64,000 nucleotides of DNA from Trebouxia sp. TZW2008 (Eukaryota > Chlorophyta > Trebouxiophyceae > Trebouxiales > Trebouxiaceae): NCBI GenBank assembly GCA_002118135.1, contig BDIU01000056.1, positions 372,001 to 436,000 on the forward strand, written 5' to 3'. The notes under the pieces are model-generated. The model searched no databases. It was not told the origin of the DNA and saw nothing but the letters and a program-made list of their open reading frames with translations. Every line of letters begins with the position of its first letter. Position 1 is the first letter of the stretch. Shown in pieces: positions 12,201-22,140 of the stretch. The translations under genes and the position numbers were made by a program.

Positions 12201-15200
12201 CTGCTGTTCTCTCCAGGGTCAGTCCTCAGCTTATGCACATGGCAATGCCTATTGAATGCCGCACGTCAAATGCTGCATCAACTTTTACTCACTGTCAGGG
12301 GCGGTCAGTCAGCAATTTGAAAGAAGGTTCTTGAGGTCCTACAGCAGCTGCTGTTCTCTTCTCTCCAGCTTACACACAACATTTTCATGCGCAAGTCTGC
12401 ATTTGGGTGTTCTTGTTTCCTTGGTGGGTATCAACCAGACTCGGAAAAAGGGCTTTGAGGTTTTGCAGCAGGTACACTGTTCTCTCCAGGGTCAGTCTTC
12501 AGCCCACAACAATTAGACCTTGCACATCAGCCCACAACAATTAGACCTTGCACATCAGCCCACAACAATAAGACCTTGCACAGTGATGCATCAAGGTTTG
12601 CTTGGAGATGATCTTTGGACCAACTTGCATGACATGCACGTGAGGGCAGATTTCACATCACTTCTGCATCAGGACTGACAGAAGCTGAAAGCAGTGTAGC
12701 CAATGTGCAGCAGATTGGATTCATTGCAAATTGCATGGGAGTGACATTCTTGTATATCCAAGCCATTGACAGACTGCAGTGATGTGTGCCCAAGGTGATG
12801 AGAACTTTCTAATTTCTGCAGGGGCTTGACCATGGACTTGAATGAAATCACTGACTTTGAGAACCCCAGTGACGCTGCTGAGCGCCATGACAGAGTCATG
12901 CAACTGGCATCTGAAGCAACTTCAGGTGAGCTGAGATGCTGCGTTTGCATGCGTGCACCACAAGTGGCAGCCAAGCATGGTTTGGACTGGTCAATTTCAA
13001 TGTCAAAAAGTGACAAACTGATGTGACAAGGCTAGCGGCCCACCACGTTCGATGCGCCTCATGCTGTGAATCTGGTCTCAGAAGGCCACAAACTGATGTG
13101 GAACGGTCAAAACCTGTACTGCATGGTGATTCGACGTTTGGCCACTGGCGGGATCGAACCGCCGACCTTGGCGTTATTAGCACCACGCTCTAACCAGCTG
13201 AGCTAAGCGGCCGTCATGTGTGGTCATTTCAGGGATTTCTGCTTTATCTATACCCGCGGATGTTGCGGCGAGTGTGCTTCTGTCATACCCTGTCGCTCAT
13301 CAATCACATCGTATTTCTTCCTGAGGCAGACACTTTGCTGACACCTATGCGGCAGCTCAAGTCATTTGATTTCCACTAGACTCTCATTTGCCAACTGAAG
13401 CGGCCTACTGGGTCCACCATGGGGTGGATACGTATAGCTCTGTTGGAGGTGAGGGTGATTCACAGACTGCAAAGGGGTCGCGCACATTGTCACATGTGGT
13501 GCATGCGCAGGAGATGAGTGACATCAAAGGCATTCGTTTATCTGCTGTCCAGTCTGTTGAGTGCGAAACAGACTTTGCTCTGACCGGCGGATGCATTGCA
13601 GGTCATGGAGTCTCAAGTCCTCAGAAGATTCTGCAGCAGATGGGATTCAAGCTGTCCCGCCGGCCCAGCACCGCAGACCCTGGCAACCAACGCTTCCAGG
13701 CGGTAAGTTCCTCATGCAAAAACCACTCCCTTGAGCATGCTGCTAGTAACAATACGATAACCATGATGATGAAGACAAGTAATGGTAACACCATAACACC
13801 ATTGGTAGATTGTCTCACATTCAAGCAAACATACCTCTGTTCAGCATGCTGCTAGTGACAATGACCATGGTGATGCTGCTGATGATGATCATGACCATGA
13901 AGACAAATTATGGCAACACCATAACACCAATATTAGATGATTACACATCACAGGTGCCGACATGGGATCATTATGCATGCATGCATGTTGCCAGCCTGAT
14001 CAGCAGAGACGCTGGCTGCTTTCACCAAAAGAGCACTGCAGACCGCCATGTTCCAAAGACATATACCGTGTTGTTTCACCATTTGCTAGATGCGAAAGCT
14101 GTCAAGGGTGGACAAGCGTCACCTCTCATGTCTCGATAAATGCAACAGCTCCCATGCGTGCATTGCCATCCGTGGTGGCAGGAAGGGCTTGATCAGACAT
14201 GATGACAGGCACCAACACAGCCACTGTCTCCTGCGCCTGTACAAAGCTGATTTGTACTAGTGCTGTCAGGTACTACGATTGTGTAGTCTTTTATGTTAGG
14301 AAGCAGAGAGGGCTCAATCAGGCATGCTGACTAGGAGCAATACAGCCACACCCCTCATGCAACTGTACCATGCTGTTACTTGTATTGGAGCTGTCAGGTG
14401 TAATGACTATATCATCTCATGTGCCAGGTGGCAGAAAGGGCTCGGTCAGGCATGCTTACTGGGACCAACACAGCTACCCCCTCCCGCAACCCCTCCAGAG
14501 CCCCCTCTCGGATCCCCAGCATCTCAGAGAGGGTCACTGGGTCCTTGCTGGAAGAGGCCACTCCTGCAGAACAGCCCCAGCCAGGGCCCTTCCCGGGCAG
14601 GCAGGGGCCAGAAGCAGGCACGGAGGGAGGGCAGCAGGCAGGCATGCAGGGGCCAGAAGTAGGCATGGCGAGAGGGCGGCAGGCAGGTGTGCAGGGGCAA
14701 GAAGCAGTGTGGGTGGGAGGGCGGCAGGCGGCCAGCATGCCTGTGGCTAGCTTGCTGGAGGCACTGAAGGAAGAAGATGAACAGCGAGAGCCTGAGACCT
14801 TTGAGGTGAGACATTCTGCTGTCACTCTGCCCTGCTGACACTCAGCTGCTATGCTAGACAGTCTCAGCAGCAAGGTTTCAAGTGCTGTCTACTGCTCATG
14901 CCACATAAATCCAGACCATATCTCAAGCTGTTTCATGGAGACTTGCAACTGGTGGAGAAACTGAGCTGCTAACAACCAAGTGCTGTCTCCTGCTCAAGCC
15001 ATTCCAAACCAGACAATGTTCTCAAGCTGTTTCACAGAGACTTGCAACTGGTGGAGGGAGCACGCCGATTACAGAATGAGTGTGTGCATGCATGCACGTG
15101 TGCAAGATGTGAAAATCTGAAACGGGGTATGGCTGTGCAAGATGATCTCCAAGAAAGATACAGACATATATATTTCGAGAAGCAAATCACTGACTCTGTC

Positions 15201-18200
15201 TGCACCTAGCAGGGTCATTCAAAAACATTTAGCAAGCATGTAGGTCATGACAAAACAACCATGTGCAGGAGGCAGCTCTGGGCATTATAAGGACTTCCAC
15301 CATTCCAGTCAAGTTCAAGCAGATGATGTCTGATTGTCTGAACCTGGCAAGCGGTCTGAGGCCCAACAAGCAACACAAGTTCACAAGTTCTCTGAGGCAG
15401 ACATGATGACTCTCTCTTTCCCTCTAGGTGTTATGCAATCTTGCTCAGCAAGCATGTGATTGATGACAAAACGACAATGTGTAGGAGGCAGCGCTGGGCA
15501 TCAGAAGAACTTCCACCATTCCAGTCAAGTTCAAGCAGATGATGTCCGATTGTCTGAGCCCTGCATCCAGTCTGAGGCCCGGCAAGCACCACAAGTTATC
15601 TGAGGCAGACATGGTGGATACACCACCAGCTGTGCTCCAATTGCCTGGCAGGCAAAGAGCAGAGCTCGAAGGGCGGAGCCAGCAGGCCAATGGGCAGGTT
15701 GATAGGCAAACCAATGGGCAAGCTGATGGGCAGGCTGATAGGCAGGCTAGCCCCAAAAGGCTCCGAGTGACTCCCCTGGTGAGAGCTACTGTCATCTGCA
15801 CTTCGACGTGTTTGCTGGATCTCGCACTTGTTGTTGATAGCCCGCCAGGTCCTGCTGTTCAGGCAAAGCAGTGGTTGACAAGTTTATGCATGCTGCATGC
15901 GTATGGGCAACAGTCTTTATACAATACATTTCTAGACAAAGTTGCATTCCATGCCTGCTTGCCTTTCAAGCTCCTGCACTTGCAACAAAAGTGCTGGCAG
16001 CTTGTGCCAGCATCTTTCTGTTATTTTGCAGACCAGGCACAAGATCAACTGGCAAGCAGGACAGGCAGTCTGAGTCCACCCGTCTCGCCTTTCTCGAAAG
16101 CAGACATGCAGGCTGCCGCTGAAAGGACAGCAGAAATCATGTTCTACACGAGGAAATCATTACAAGGGTTGCACTCTGTCAATACATCATCGTTGCAAGC
16201 AACTGTGCCTGCTGTGGTGCAGGAGACTTCACAAGAGCAGGCAGAGACCCAAGCAGTAAGCAGAACAGGCAGTTTGAGTCCGCCTCTTTCCCCTTTCTCA
16301 GGAGCAGACATGCAGGCTGCTGCTGAAAGGACCACAGCGGCTGCTGATGGCCGTTTCAGCTCCCTGCAGCGCCTCAGCGGCACTGCTAGCACATCCCAGC
16401 CAGCCTTTTCCCCGCACCAGGTGATCTTTTCGCACAAGTTTGGACATTTGTCAGGATCTGTTTGACTGATCCCCTCAGATTTTGATCCTTTCTTCATCAT
16501 ACCCTAGCAGTTATTTAGGTCCTTGGGCTTGACATGCAGACAAGCATATGCATTGGATGAGCCAGATGCAAGCTCTTCAGGTCACTGTGAGGCTTCACAC
16601 TTGTTGCATTTGCTTTTTGCTCCAGCATATAGGGTAGTGTTGTATGACCTATGCTGCAGGTTGCCAGGCTGGCTTGTCAGTACTGTCACAGTGTTGAGCT
16701 GTTAATCCCAAATGCTTTGCAACCAGAGACTGGCTTCCCACAGCTTCTAGCCTTGCCTTGCCTACGCCTAATGCTGCTGTCAAGGCTGAGGTCAACATTC
16801 GAGACAACAGGCGCCTCCGCCCTTGTAAAGATGCTGCTGCATTGGTAACCTGAAAAATTGATTGGCACTGCTGTAGGCAGGGCAGCCCCTTTTCAATGGG
16901 CAGACAGCGTTTCAGGTGCCCACTCCAGGCCTTACTGATAGGCAGCAGACCCCCTTTGCCCTGACAGACACCTCCAACTATAGCCAGCAGGGTGCCAGTG
17001 ACACCAGCGCTAACACACATGTCAGTGATGGCAGCTTTCAACCCAGACCAAGTATACAGGGCATGATATTACAGGTGAACATTACCTTAAACACCTAAAG
17101 CTTTTGTCCACATTCAGCATAGGAGACTAGTATTGTTTGATGTAGCATCAACGCCCTGTATTTGTCCTGGCTCACAACGATCACGGCTTTTGAGGTTCCA
17201 ATACAGTCTATTCGGTCGCCTCTTCAAGCAAGATGTGCACTATTTTATACAACACCCTTCAAGCAGCATGAGCATTGTACTGTACTGTATGTACTGTACT
17301 GTGCTGTACTGGACTGTACTGTACTGTACTGTACTGTGCTGTGCTGTGCTGTGCTGTGCTGTACTGTACTGTACTGTGCTGTGCTGTGCTGTGCTGTACT
17401 GTACTGTACTGTACTGTACTGTACTGTACTGTACTGTACTGTACAACAAAAGTGTGTAGTATATACATTATGCGTCCTGGCGACAGGAGCATATATGAAC
17501 TGCAGCCAAGGCTTGTGCTCACGGCTGCATCCTGCTGCAGACATCAGTTGAATTGATACCGTATGAAGAGCTGAAGTGGGGACGTTTCCTGGGCAGGGGA
17601 GCTGAAGGGGCCGTTTATGCTGCCTGGTACCTTGAAACTCCGGTTGCAGTCAAACGGCCTGAGTCCAAAGCTGAAGTTGAGATGAACTTGCATTCAGGTG
17701 CACAATTTTGCTTTCTGAGATTGAAAAGTGTCTGCCCAGCCATCCGTTCATACACACATGGACCGGTTAAGCCCATTGACCCATGTGTCGAGTTGTGCAA
17801 ATCATCAAACATCAACAATATCTTAAGTGAAATACCTTTGCATCTGAGCTATCAGTTACTCAAAGGGCTGCCAGGAGCGTCATGACATCAGGACATGACC
17901 TGCAGGGTAACATGACAACATGTTGGTCTTGAGATGTGTTTCACACCGTGTTCATGATATATACATAACCTTGGAGTATAGCCCAAGAGGCACCTTGATA
18001 TCATCTGCACCACAGCACAGCAGCGCAGCAGGATTCTGCCAAGCCGCTTTAATTGTCCTGTCAACCTCTTTGTTTGGTCTGCAGGGTCACATGACAACAT
18101 AGTGGCTTTGAGGGGTTTGTCACGGCATGGGGGTAATGTATACATAGTCGTGGAGTACTGCCTACGAGGCACTTTGGACGTCATGCTGCACCATAGCGCA

Positions 18201-21200
18201 GCAGTGCAACGGAATGCTGCTAAGCCGCTGGAATTTTTTGTCCAACACCTGTGTTTGGTCTGCAGGGTCACATGACCACATAGTGGCTGTGAGGGGCTTG
18301 TCACAGCGTGGTGATGACGCATGCTTAGTCATGGAGTATTGTCCAAGAGGTACTTTGGACGTCATGCTGCACCACCGCGCAGCAGCGCGATGGGATTCTG
18401 CCAAGTTGCGTCAGTGCATGAGATAATCTCTTTTTGTTCTGCAGGGTCACATGACAACATAGTGGCCCTGAGGGGCTTGTCACAGCGTGGTGATGACGTA
18501 TACTTAGTCATGGAGTACTGTCCAAGAGGCACGTTGGATGTCATGCTGCACCACAGCGCAGCAGCGCGATGGGATTCTGCCAAGCTGGTGTCTATGGTGC
18601 GCAGCATTGCAAGGGGCATGCTGCACCTACACACCAGGAAACCCCCAATGCTACACAGAGATCTGAAGCCTGGCAACATTTTTGTAGGCGAGCGCTTTAA
18701 TTTCCTCCTGCATATGACTTGCCGTTGGAGCGTGACAGTATATGCTGTATCTACACACGAAGAAGCGCCAGATGCTGCTAGCCCCAGATGCTGCACAGAG
18801 ACCTGAAACCAGGCAACGATTTTGTTGATGAGCGGTGTGACAGTCTGCACATTGTCTCAACTCATTCCACGTGACAAGCTGTGTCAGAGAATCGCCCAGG
18901 GCATGCTGCACCTACGTACCAGAAAGCCCCCAATGCTGCATAGAGATTTGAAGCCTGAAGATCTTTGTAGGTGAGCAATGGGACAGTCTGCTGCATGTGA
19001 CTTGTAGCGAGTGTGACAGTATGTGCTGCATCTATACACCAAGAACCGCCAGATGCTGCTAGCCCCAGATGCTGCACAGGGACCTCAAGCCTGGCAACAT
19101 CTTTGTGGGTAGGCATGCAGCACTCTCCTGCATATGCCTGCTGCATACATCTACACCCCAAAAGTTCCAATGCTGCACAATGACTGAAGCCTGGCAACAT
19201 TTCTGTAGGTGAGCGCACAGTGCAACACCTTGCAACAGTGCAATGCATATGGACATGTTCACTTGATGTGACAAGCCATGCTGCATATACACGCCAGGAA
19301 ACACACAATAATGCACAGATACCTCAAAACCTGGCAATAATAATAATAGTAATAATAATAATAATAATAATTACATGTTGCAGCATATACTGCTAGGTAT
19401 ATGTGGCACAAGTCGAATCTCGCCAGGCAGGCTTGTCTTGAGCGCCGCGATATGGACGCCTGATGTTCAACTGTTGGAAGTCAGACAAAACAATGTCATT
19501 CCTGGCAACCTGGCAACAGCTCTGGAGATGAGCCCTGTGACAGTGTAGCGCACATCACTCTTGCAATGAGCAGGTGCGTCATTGCTTTCCTTTTCATGCA
19601 GGTCATGGGCTGGTGATGAAGATAGGTGACTTTGGCATGAGCAGGCAGGTGATCATGTGCCAGGACGGCATGTGCTTGGAGCGTGCAATGTCAGCCAATG
19701 TCATTGGCACAGCTGCCTACTCAGCATCTAAGCAAACCTGAGCCACAAAACAGACAACTATCAATGACTTTTGTAAATACGTTGTGCAGGCCTGTGTCTT
19801 GTGGTGAAGATTGCGGACTTTGGGATGAGCAGGCAGGTGATCATGCGACAGGATGGCATGTGCTTGGAGCGGGCCATGTCATCAAAATACCTTGAAGTAC
19901 ACGCCAAAAGGCTGTTTTCTGTACTCAGGTCATGGATTAGTGATGAAGATTGGGGACTTTGGCATGAGCAGGCAGGTGATCATGCGGCAGGATGGCATGT
20001 GCTTGGAGCGTGCAATGTCAGCAAACGTCATTGGCACAGCTGCCTACTCAGCTCCAGAATTACTGCTGGCTGACTCACCCGTCAAGCAGAACAGAGTTGA
20101 CGCAGCAACTGTGCTCAAGTCTGATGTAAGCTTTGCTGGATTGGACACAAACCATGAATTTGATAACATGGCCATCGGCTGCATGTCATGAGCCCCTGCG
20201 CCTGCCTGTTTCACAATGTCGCAAGTGTTGACCATGCAAAGCAGCTTCTTTCAATATGATAGGCTTTCTGTACTGCAATGACGGATTCGTTTGTGGCGCC
20301 GCAGTACCACTTTTCTAGTGTTTGCACATTCCCATAGTCAGCACTGCTCATACCTCCAGCTGCCTCCCTCCCTTGCATTCCTCAAGATCTGCAAAGCCTG
20401 TGTGATGCTGCATCCCTTCACACCCTGCACCCCTTCACACCCTGCACCCCTTCACACCCTGTAACGCCTGAATGACTCTGCTGCACATGCAGTACTTGAA
20501 TGAGTGCTATTAGGCTTGTTATCAACATACAGGTGCAATTTCATGCACATTACACTGGCATACAAGCATCAGACAGATGCCTCACTCCTAAGGCGGATTG
20601 GCTCTTGCGACATGCAGTCCATTTTGCAGATGCAGTCCGTGAGCAAGAAACCGTCATGTTCAGCTGGATATGTGCAGGTGTACAGCTTTGGCGTGACCTT
20701 GTGGCAGATCCTGGAAAGGAAACGGCCCTTTGAAGGCATGGAAGCCTACCAGGTCAGCATGTGCTCAAAGTCATTGCTTGGTTGCCGTCCCGTGATGCTG
20801 ATCACGATTGATCATCCCCCTCAGTCAGTCGAGTGCATCTGCACCTCAATGCAATTCGATTGCTTTGAGCACGCTTATGCATGCATTGCAAGGGGCTCAT
20901 GCAATCCTGTCAGGCCATAAAATCAGATGCCAAAAGCCACAGCCTGGTTAAAGTGAGCAGCTGTCAAAGAACTGCTCTGAGTATGTACTTATACATTACA
21001 GACATTATGCTTTTGTCTTGAGCTTTAGAATTCACAGTACAAAACATTGACACTGCCTTTAAGAAGTCCCTGTTGGGTCTTCATGAAAGGGATATTTGCT
21101 TGATTGATTAATTAATTGTATGATTGTCTGCCAGGTGTCAGCACAGTGGATCATGGGGGCTGAGGTGAAGCTGCCTCCTGTCATCATCTCAGATTCATTG

Positions 21201-21975
21201 CCAGAAGAAAGCAGAAAAGTCCTGCAGGTCTTGGCCCAGATGGTCGTCGATTGCACCCAATTTGAGGCACAGAAGTAAGTCATTCTGCCTGTGTCCGCCT
21301 TGGCTGCTTACACAATGTGTTGAGGATGTGTGATATCACAGTCTTACATGCATTGCACTCAAATCCAGAGATGTCCTGTACCTGTATCAAACATAAAGCA
21401 AATCCATCATTCGAGAACAGTGATGCCTAAGCATGCAAAGGTCACACATGTTGTGCTTTGTCAACGCAAAAAGGCGATGCAACAGCCCATTCTCAGCAAA
21501 GCTGCCTGTGTCTTGTGTGTTCAGCCAGTACACAAACAACTGCCTGGCTGCTTTTGCGCATGCTTTTGCGCACTTGGGGCTGAGCAGGTGGTTGACAGCA
21601 CTTGAATAAATCCCTGACCTTTTTCTTGTGTATGGCATCCGTTGTGGCTGAGGATTTTGTTGATAGCATCCAAACAAATCCCAGAATGCTTTCCTGTGCA
21701 TGTCACGTGTTATAGCTAACATCTCCTTGACAGCATCAAAACATCTTCCTGCATGCTTGTCTGTGTATAGCATGTGTTGTGGTTCAGAATGTCCTTACAG
21801 CATCCAAATAATTCTCAAGATAATTTTTGGGCATTGTGTGTGCTCTGGCCGAGAATTTCCTTCATTGTAATGCAGACGACCAAGCTTCAGGGAGATTGTT
21901 GATGTGCTACGCAATTTGTCACCTGGGGGTCAGGGCACTTTGGGGCTGCCCAGTGATCAGCCCCCCTCTTTCTGA
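6285..21975 (+). CDS. multi-pass membrane protein with PH-like domain and C-terminal TKL-type protein kinase
   Basis: Nineteen exons join in phase to 1,190 residues: 6285-6572, 6706-6867, 7708-7926, 8637-8862, 9933-10168, 11047-11157, 12072-12217, 12822-12925, 13602-13702, 14428-14805, 15485-15778, 16223-16420, 16877-17074, 17541-17697, 18445-18687, 19929-20125, 20678-20752, 21135-21274 and 21876-21975. Residues 1-380 hold about six hydrophobic helices. A PH-like unit follows (KKKRFFQLSHDGSTLRWSW, then LEPDLRLRFYDAASFSTW), then a Ser/Pro/Gln-rich linker. The kinase shows the glycine loop LGRGAEGAVYAAW, VAVKR lysine, HRDLKPGNIFV, DFGMSRQ, TAAYSAPELL, VYSFGVTLWQIL and RPSFREIVDVL, so all catalytic residues are present. 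It probably passes a membrane signal to Ser/Thr phosphorylation. The kinase exon has no start Met and enters in phase 0, which argues for one gene. The donor after exon 15 would be GC. The N-terminal domain family is not recognised with certainty. Confidence 0.82.
6968..6996 (+). pseudogene. donor-side copy of kinase-gene exon 2
   Basis: The sequence acaatcatctactttgtggt repeats the end of exon 2 and its donor (gaatcatctactttgtggta at 6851-6870). It lies 3' of the exon, inside the intron. Confidence 0.6.
7276..7374 (+). repeat. degenerate GGGTTT-rich tandem repeat
   Basis: The words ggatttggcattgggtttgg and gggtttgcgtttggcattgg alternate over about 100 bp within intron 2 of the kinase gene. 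It is G/T-rich on one strand but not a clean telomere repeat. Confidence 0.6.
7537..7660 (+). pseudogene. acceptor-side copy of kinase-gene exon 3
   Basis: The run atagctctggtgctgcaagt with its flanks matches exon 3 (7708-7926), about 165 bp further on. The copy has frame-breaking differences and stops before the exon's 3' half. A more decayed third copy is visible around 7404-7452. Both lie 5' of the working exon. Confidence 0.75.
8285..8590 (+). pseudogene. two acceptor-side copies of kinase-gene exon 4
   Basis: Copies at about 8297-8400 and 8468-8580 repeat the exon 4 start (ttgatcatcctgtgcatggt at 8640). Translation reads IILCMVGLDMGNEIG and IIMCMVGLDVGIEIG next to the working IILCMVGLDVGIQTG. 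Both end before the second membrane helix and lie 5' of the working exon. Frames remain partly open, so use as alternative exons cannot be excluded from sequence alone. Confidence 0.82.
8893..9400 (+). pseudogene. cluster of donor-side copies of kinase-gene exon 4
   Basis: The exon 4 end, LTAFLPVNYILPIVDIVLG followed by gtaagctttgctgc, recurs: a good copy at 8965-9062 (LTAFLPVNDILAIVDIVLG with gtaagc), a shorter one near 9346-9396, and fragments near 8900, 9085, 9170 and 9728. All lie 3' of the working exon in the intron. Confidence 0.8.
9790..9872 (+). pseudogene. acceptor-side copy of kinase-gene exon 5
   Basis: The sequence gcagcatatgcatatgaagc and what follows match exon 5 (gcagcatatgcatatggagc at 9930). 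The copy degenerates after about 80 bp and lies 5' of the working exon. Confidence 0.75.
10196..10520 (+). pseudogene. two donor-side copies of kinase-gene exon 5
   Basis: Around 10274-10371 the sequence repeats the exon 5 end (NATANGLxxAPTPxLELTPL and KGAWI), and a weaker copy is at 10455-10520. A linked intron segment (gagagcatgggctgttcatg at about 10227) recurs near 10424. Unit length is roughly 190 bp. Both lie 3' of the working exon. Confidence 0.78.
11467..12022 (+). repeat. 80-bp minisatellite, about 7 copies
   Basis: A unit containing gattgtcagtcctgctgtca and caagctggtagcaatgtcat repeats with an exact 80-bp period at 11541, 11621, 11701, 11781, 11861 and 11941, with a first copy starting near 11467. 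Copies differ at only a few positions. The array lies in the intron between the two PH-domain exons of the kinase gene. Confidence 0.95.
12299..12500 (+). pseudogene. two donor-side copies of the second PH-domain exon
   Basis: Blocks at about 12320-12365 and 12438-12495 repeat the end of exon 7 (ggctttgaggtcctgcagca, ctgttctctccagggtcagt). They lie 3' of the working exon (12072-12217). The first is frameshifted. Confidence 0.72.
12501..12582 (+). repeat. 28-bp tandem repeat, 3 copies
   Basis: The unit begins agcccacaacaattagacct and is repeated three times with few changes, directly after the pseudo-exon copies in the same intron. Confidence 0.85.
13140..13212 (-). tRNA. tRNA-Ile (anticodon AAU)
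   Basis: The minus strand folds into a standard 73-nt tRNA without an intron. The acceptor stem GGCCGCT pairs with AGTGGCC, the D-arm contains GCTC/GAGC, the anticodon stem TGGTG pairs with CGCCA around loop CTAATAA (anticodon AAT), and the T-arm is GGCGG TTCGATC CCGCC. Internal polymerase III A and B boxes are intact. A TTTT run about 28 nt downstream (plus-strand AAAA at 13109-13112) could end transcription. The gene lies antisense in an intron (12926-13601) of the kinase gene. Confidence 0.95.
14185..14372 (+). pseudogene. two acceptor-side copies of the Pro/Gln-rich linker exon
   Basis: Blocks at about 14187-14235 and 14302-14350 resemble the start of exon 10 at 14428 (gcagaaagggctcggtcagg, accaacacagctacc). 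Each includes the region just upstream of the exon. Both carry frame breaks and lie 5' of the working exon. Confidence 0.72.
15262..15413 (+). pseudogene. frameshifted copy of kinase-gene exon 11
   Basis: The copy matches 15485-15630 closely: TIPVKFKQMMSDCLxxASxLRP is still readable. An insertion near 15385 shifts the frame into tga tga. It lies about 218 bp 5' of the working exon. Confidence 0.82.
16031..16140 (+). pseudogene. copy of kinase-gene exon 12 (SRTGSLSPP block)
   Basis: It encodes SRTGSLSPPVSPFSKADMQA, nearly identical to the working exon at 16223-16420 (SRTGSLSPPLSPFSGADMQA). Entered in phase 0 from the previous exon it hits a stop, whereas the downstream copy is open in phase 0. 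It is therefore probably a pseudo-exon. Confidence 0.7.
17276..17445 (+). repeat. CTGTA/CTGTG pentanucleotide microsatellite
   Basis: About 34 five-base units alternate between blocks of ctgta and ctgtg, with a few interruptions near the start. It lies in the intron directly before the first kinase exon. The open frames it creates on both strands are products of the repeat. Confidence 0.97.
17890..18437 (+). pseudogene. three tandem acceptor-side copies of the kinase N-lobe/hinge exon
   Basis: Units of about 178-183 bp start near 17895, 18085 and 18265, each with ctgcagggtcacatgac or a variant, matching the working exon at 18445. The third still reads GSHDHIVAVRGLSQRGDDA and LVMEYCPRGTLDVMLHHRAA. 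All three diverge before the HRD loop. They lie 5' of the working exon, are increasingly decayed with distance, and keep AG acceptors. Confidence 0.88.
18740..19350 (+). pseudogene. five donor-side copies of the kinase HRDLKPGN exon
   Basis: Fragments near 18750-18835, 18890-18975, 19028-19112, 19130-19212 and 19283-19347 repeat atgctgcacagagacctgaa, cctggcaacatttttgtagg and a gtgagc donor. Most have stops or deletions within HRDLKPGN. All lie 3' of the working exon (18445-18687). Confidence 0.85.
19334..19372 (+). repeat. AAT trinucleotide repeat
   Basis: About 12 aat units with one agt interruption, at the end of the last HRD pseudo-exon. Confidence 0.9.
19602..19741 (+). pseudogene. open acceptor-side copy of the kinase DFG exon, possible poison exon
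   Basis: With its AG acceptor at 19600-19601 this copy reads in phase GLVMKIGDFGMSRQVIM through VIGTAAYSA, then diverges where the working exon has APELL and reaches a stop at 19739-19741. If spliced in, it would truncate the kinase after the activation loop. The working exon is at 19929-20125. Confidence 0.75.
19791..19900 (+). pseudogene. second acceptor-side copy of the kinase DFG exon
   Basis: It reads LVVKIADFGMSRQVIMRQDG and CLERAMSS before diverging. It has an upstream tgcagg acceptor-like site and lies 5' of the working DFG exon. Confidence 0.75.
20413..20461 (+). repeat. 17-bp tandem repeat, about 3 copies
   Basis: The unit ccttcacaccctgcacc is repeated nearly perfectly in a kinase-gene intron. 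Confidence 0.85.
21560..21860 (+). repeat. about four 67-69-bp tandem copies before the last kinase exon
   Basis: Segments with ttgttgatagcatccaaaca (21658), ttgacagcatcaaaacatc (21728), ttacagcatccaaataattc (21794) and an earlier one near 21590 recur at even spacing. They resemble the start of the last exon (agattgttgatgtgctacgc at 21893), so they are probably decayed acceptor-side copies. They lie 5' of that exon. Confidence 0.7.
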
Positions 21976-21978
21976 TCT

Positions 21979-22140
21979 GATCAAAGTGTCAATGGCTGTT
22001 GGGCTGGTTTCAACGTTGACATTGATGCATTCTGATCAAGCTGTCAAGGCTGTGGGTTTGGTCTTGATGTTGACATCAATGCATTCTGATCAATATGCCA
22101 AAGCTGTGTGCTCATTGTTGATGTTCACATTGATGCATGA
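21979..22140 (+). repeat. three 54-55-bp tandem copies in the kinase 3' region
   Basis: Units starting gatcaaagtgtcaatggctg (21979), gatcaagctgtcaaggctgt (22033) and gatcaatatgccaaagctgt (22087) each end near cattgatgcattct. They follow the kinase stop directly. The rest of 22141-23201 holds no gene I can support. Confidence 0.8.

Noticed and set aside
17133..17556. Six overlapping open frames of 69-129 residues on both strands (VLYCTVLYC-type and STVQYSTVQ-type)
   Set aside because: They are translations of the CTGTA/CTGTG microsatellite and have no coding signature outside it.
18321..18806. A separate second kinase gene
   Set aside because: The apparent second domain is made of tandem exon copies. 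Only one set of exons joins in phase into a full kinase.
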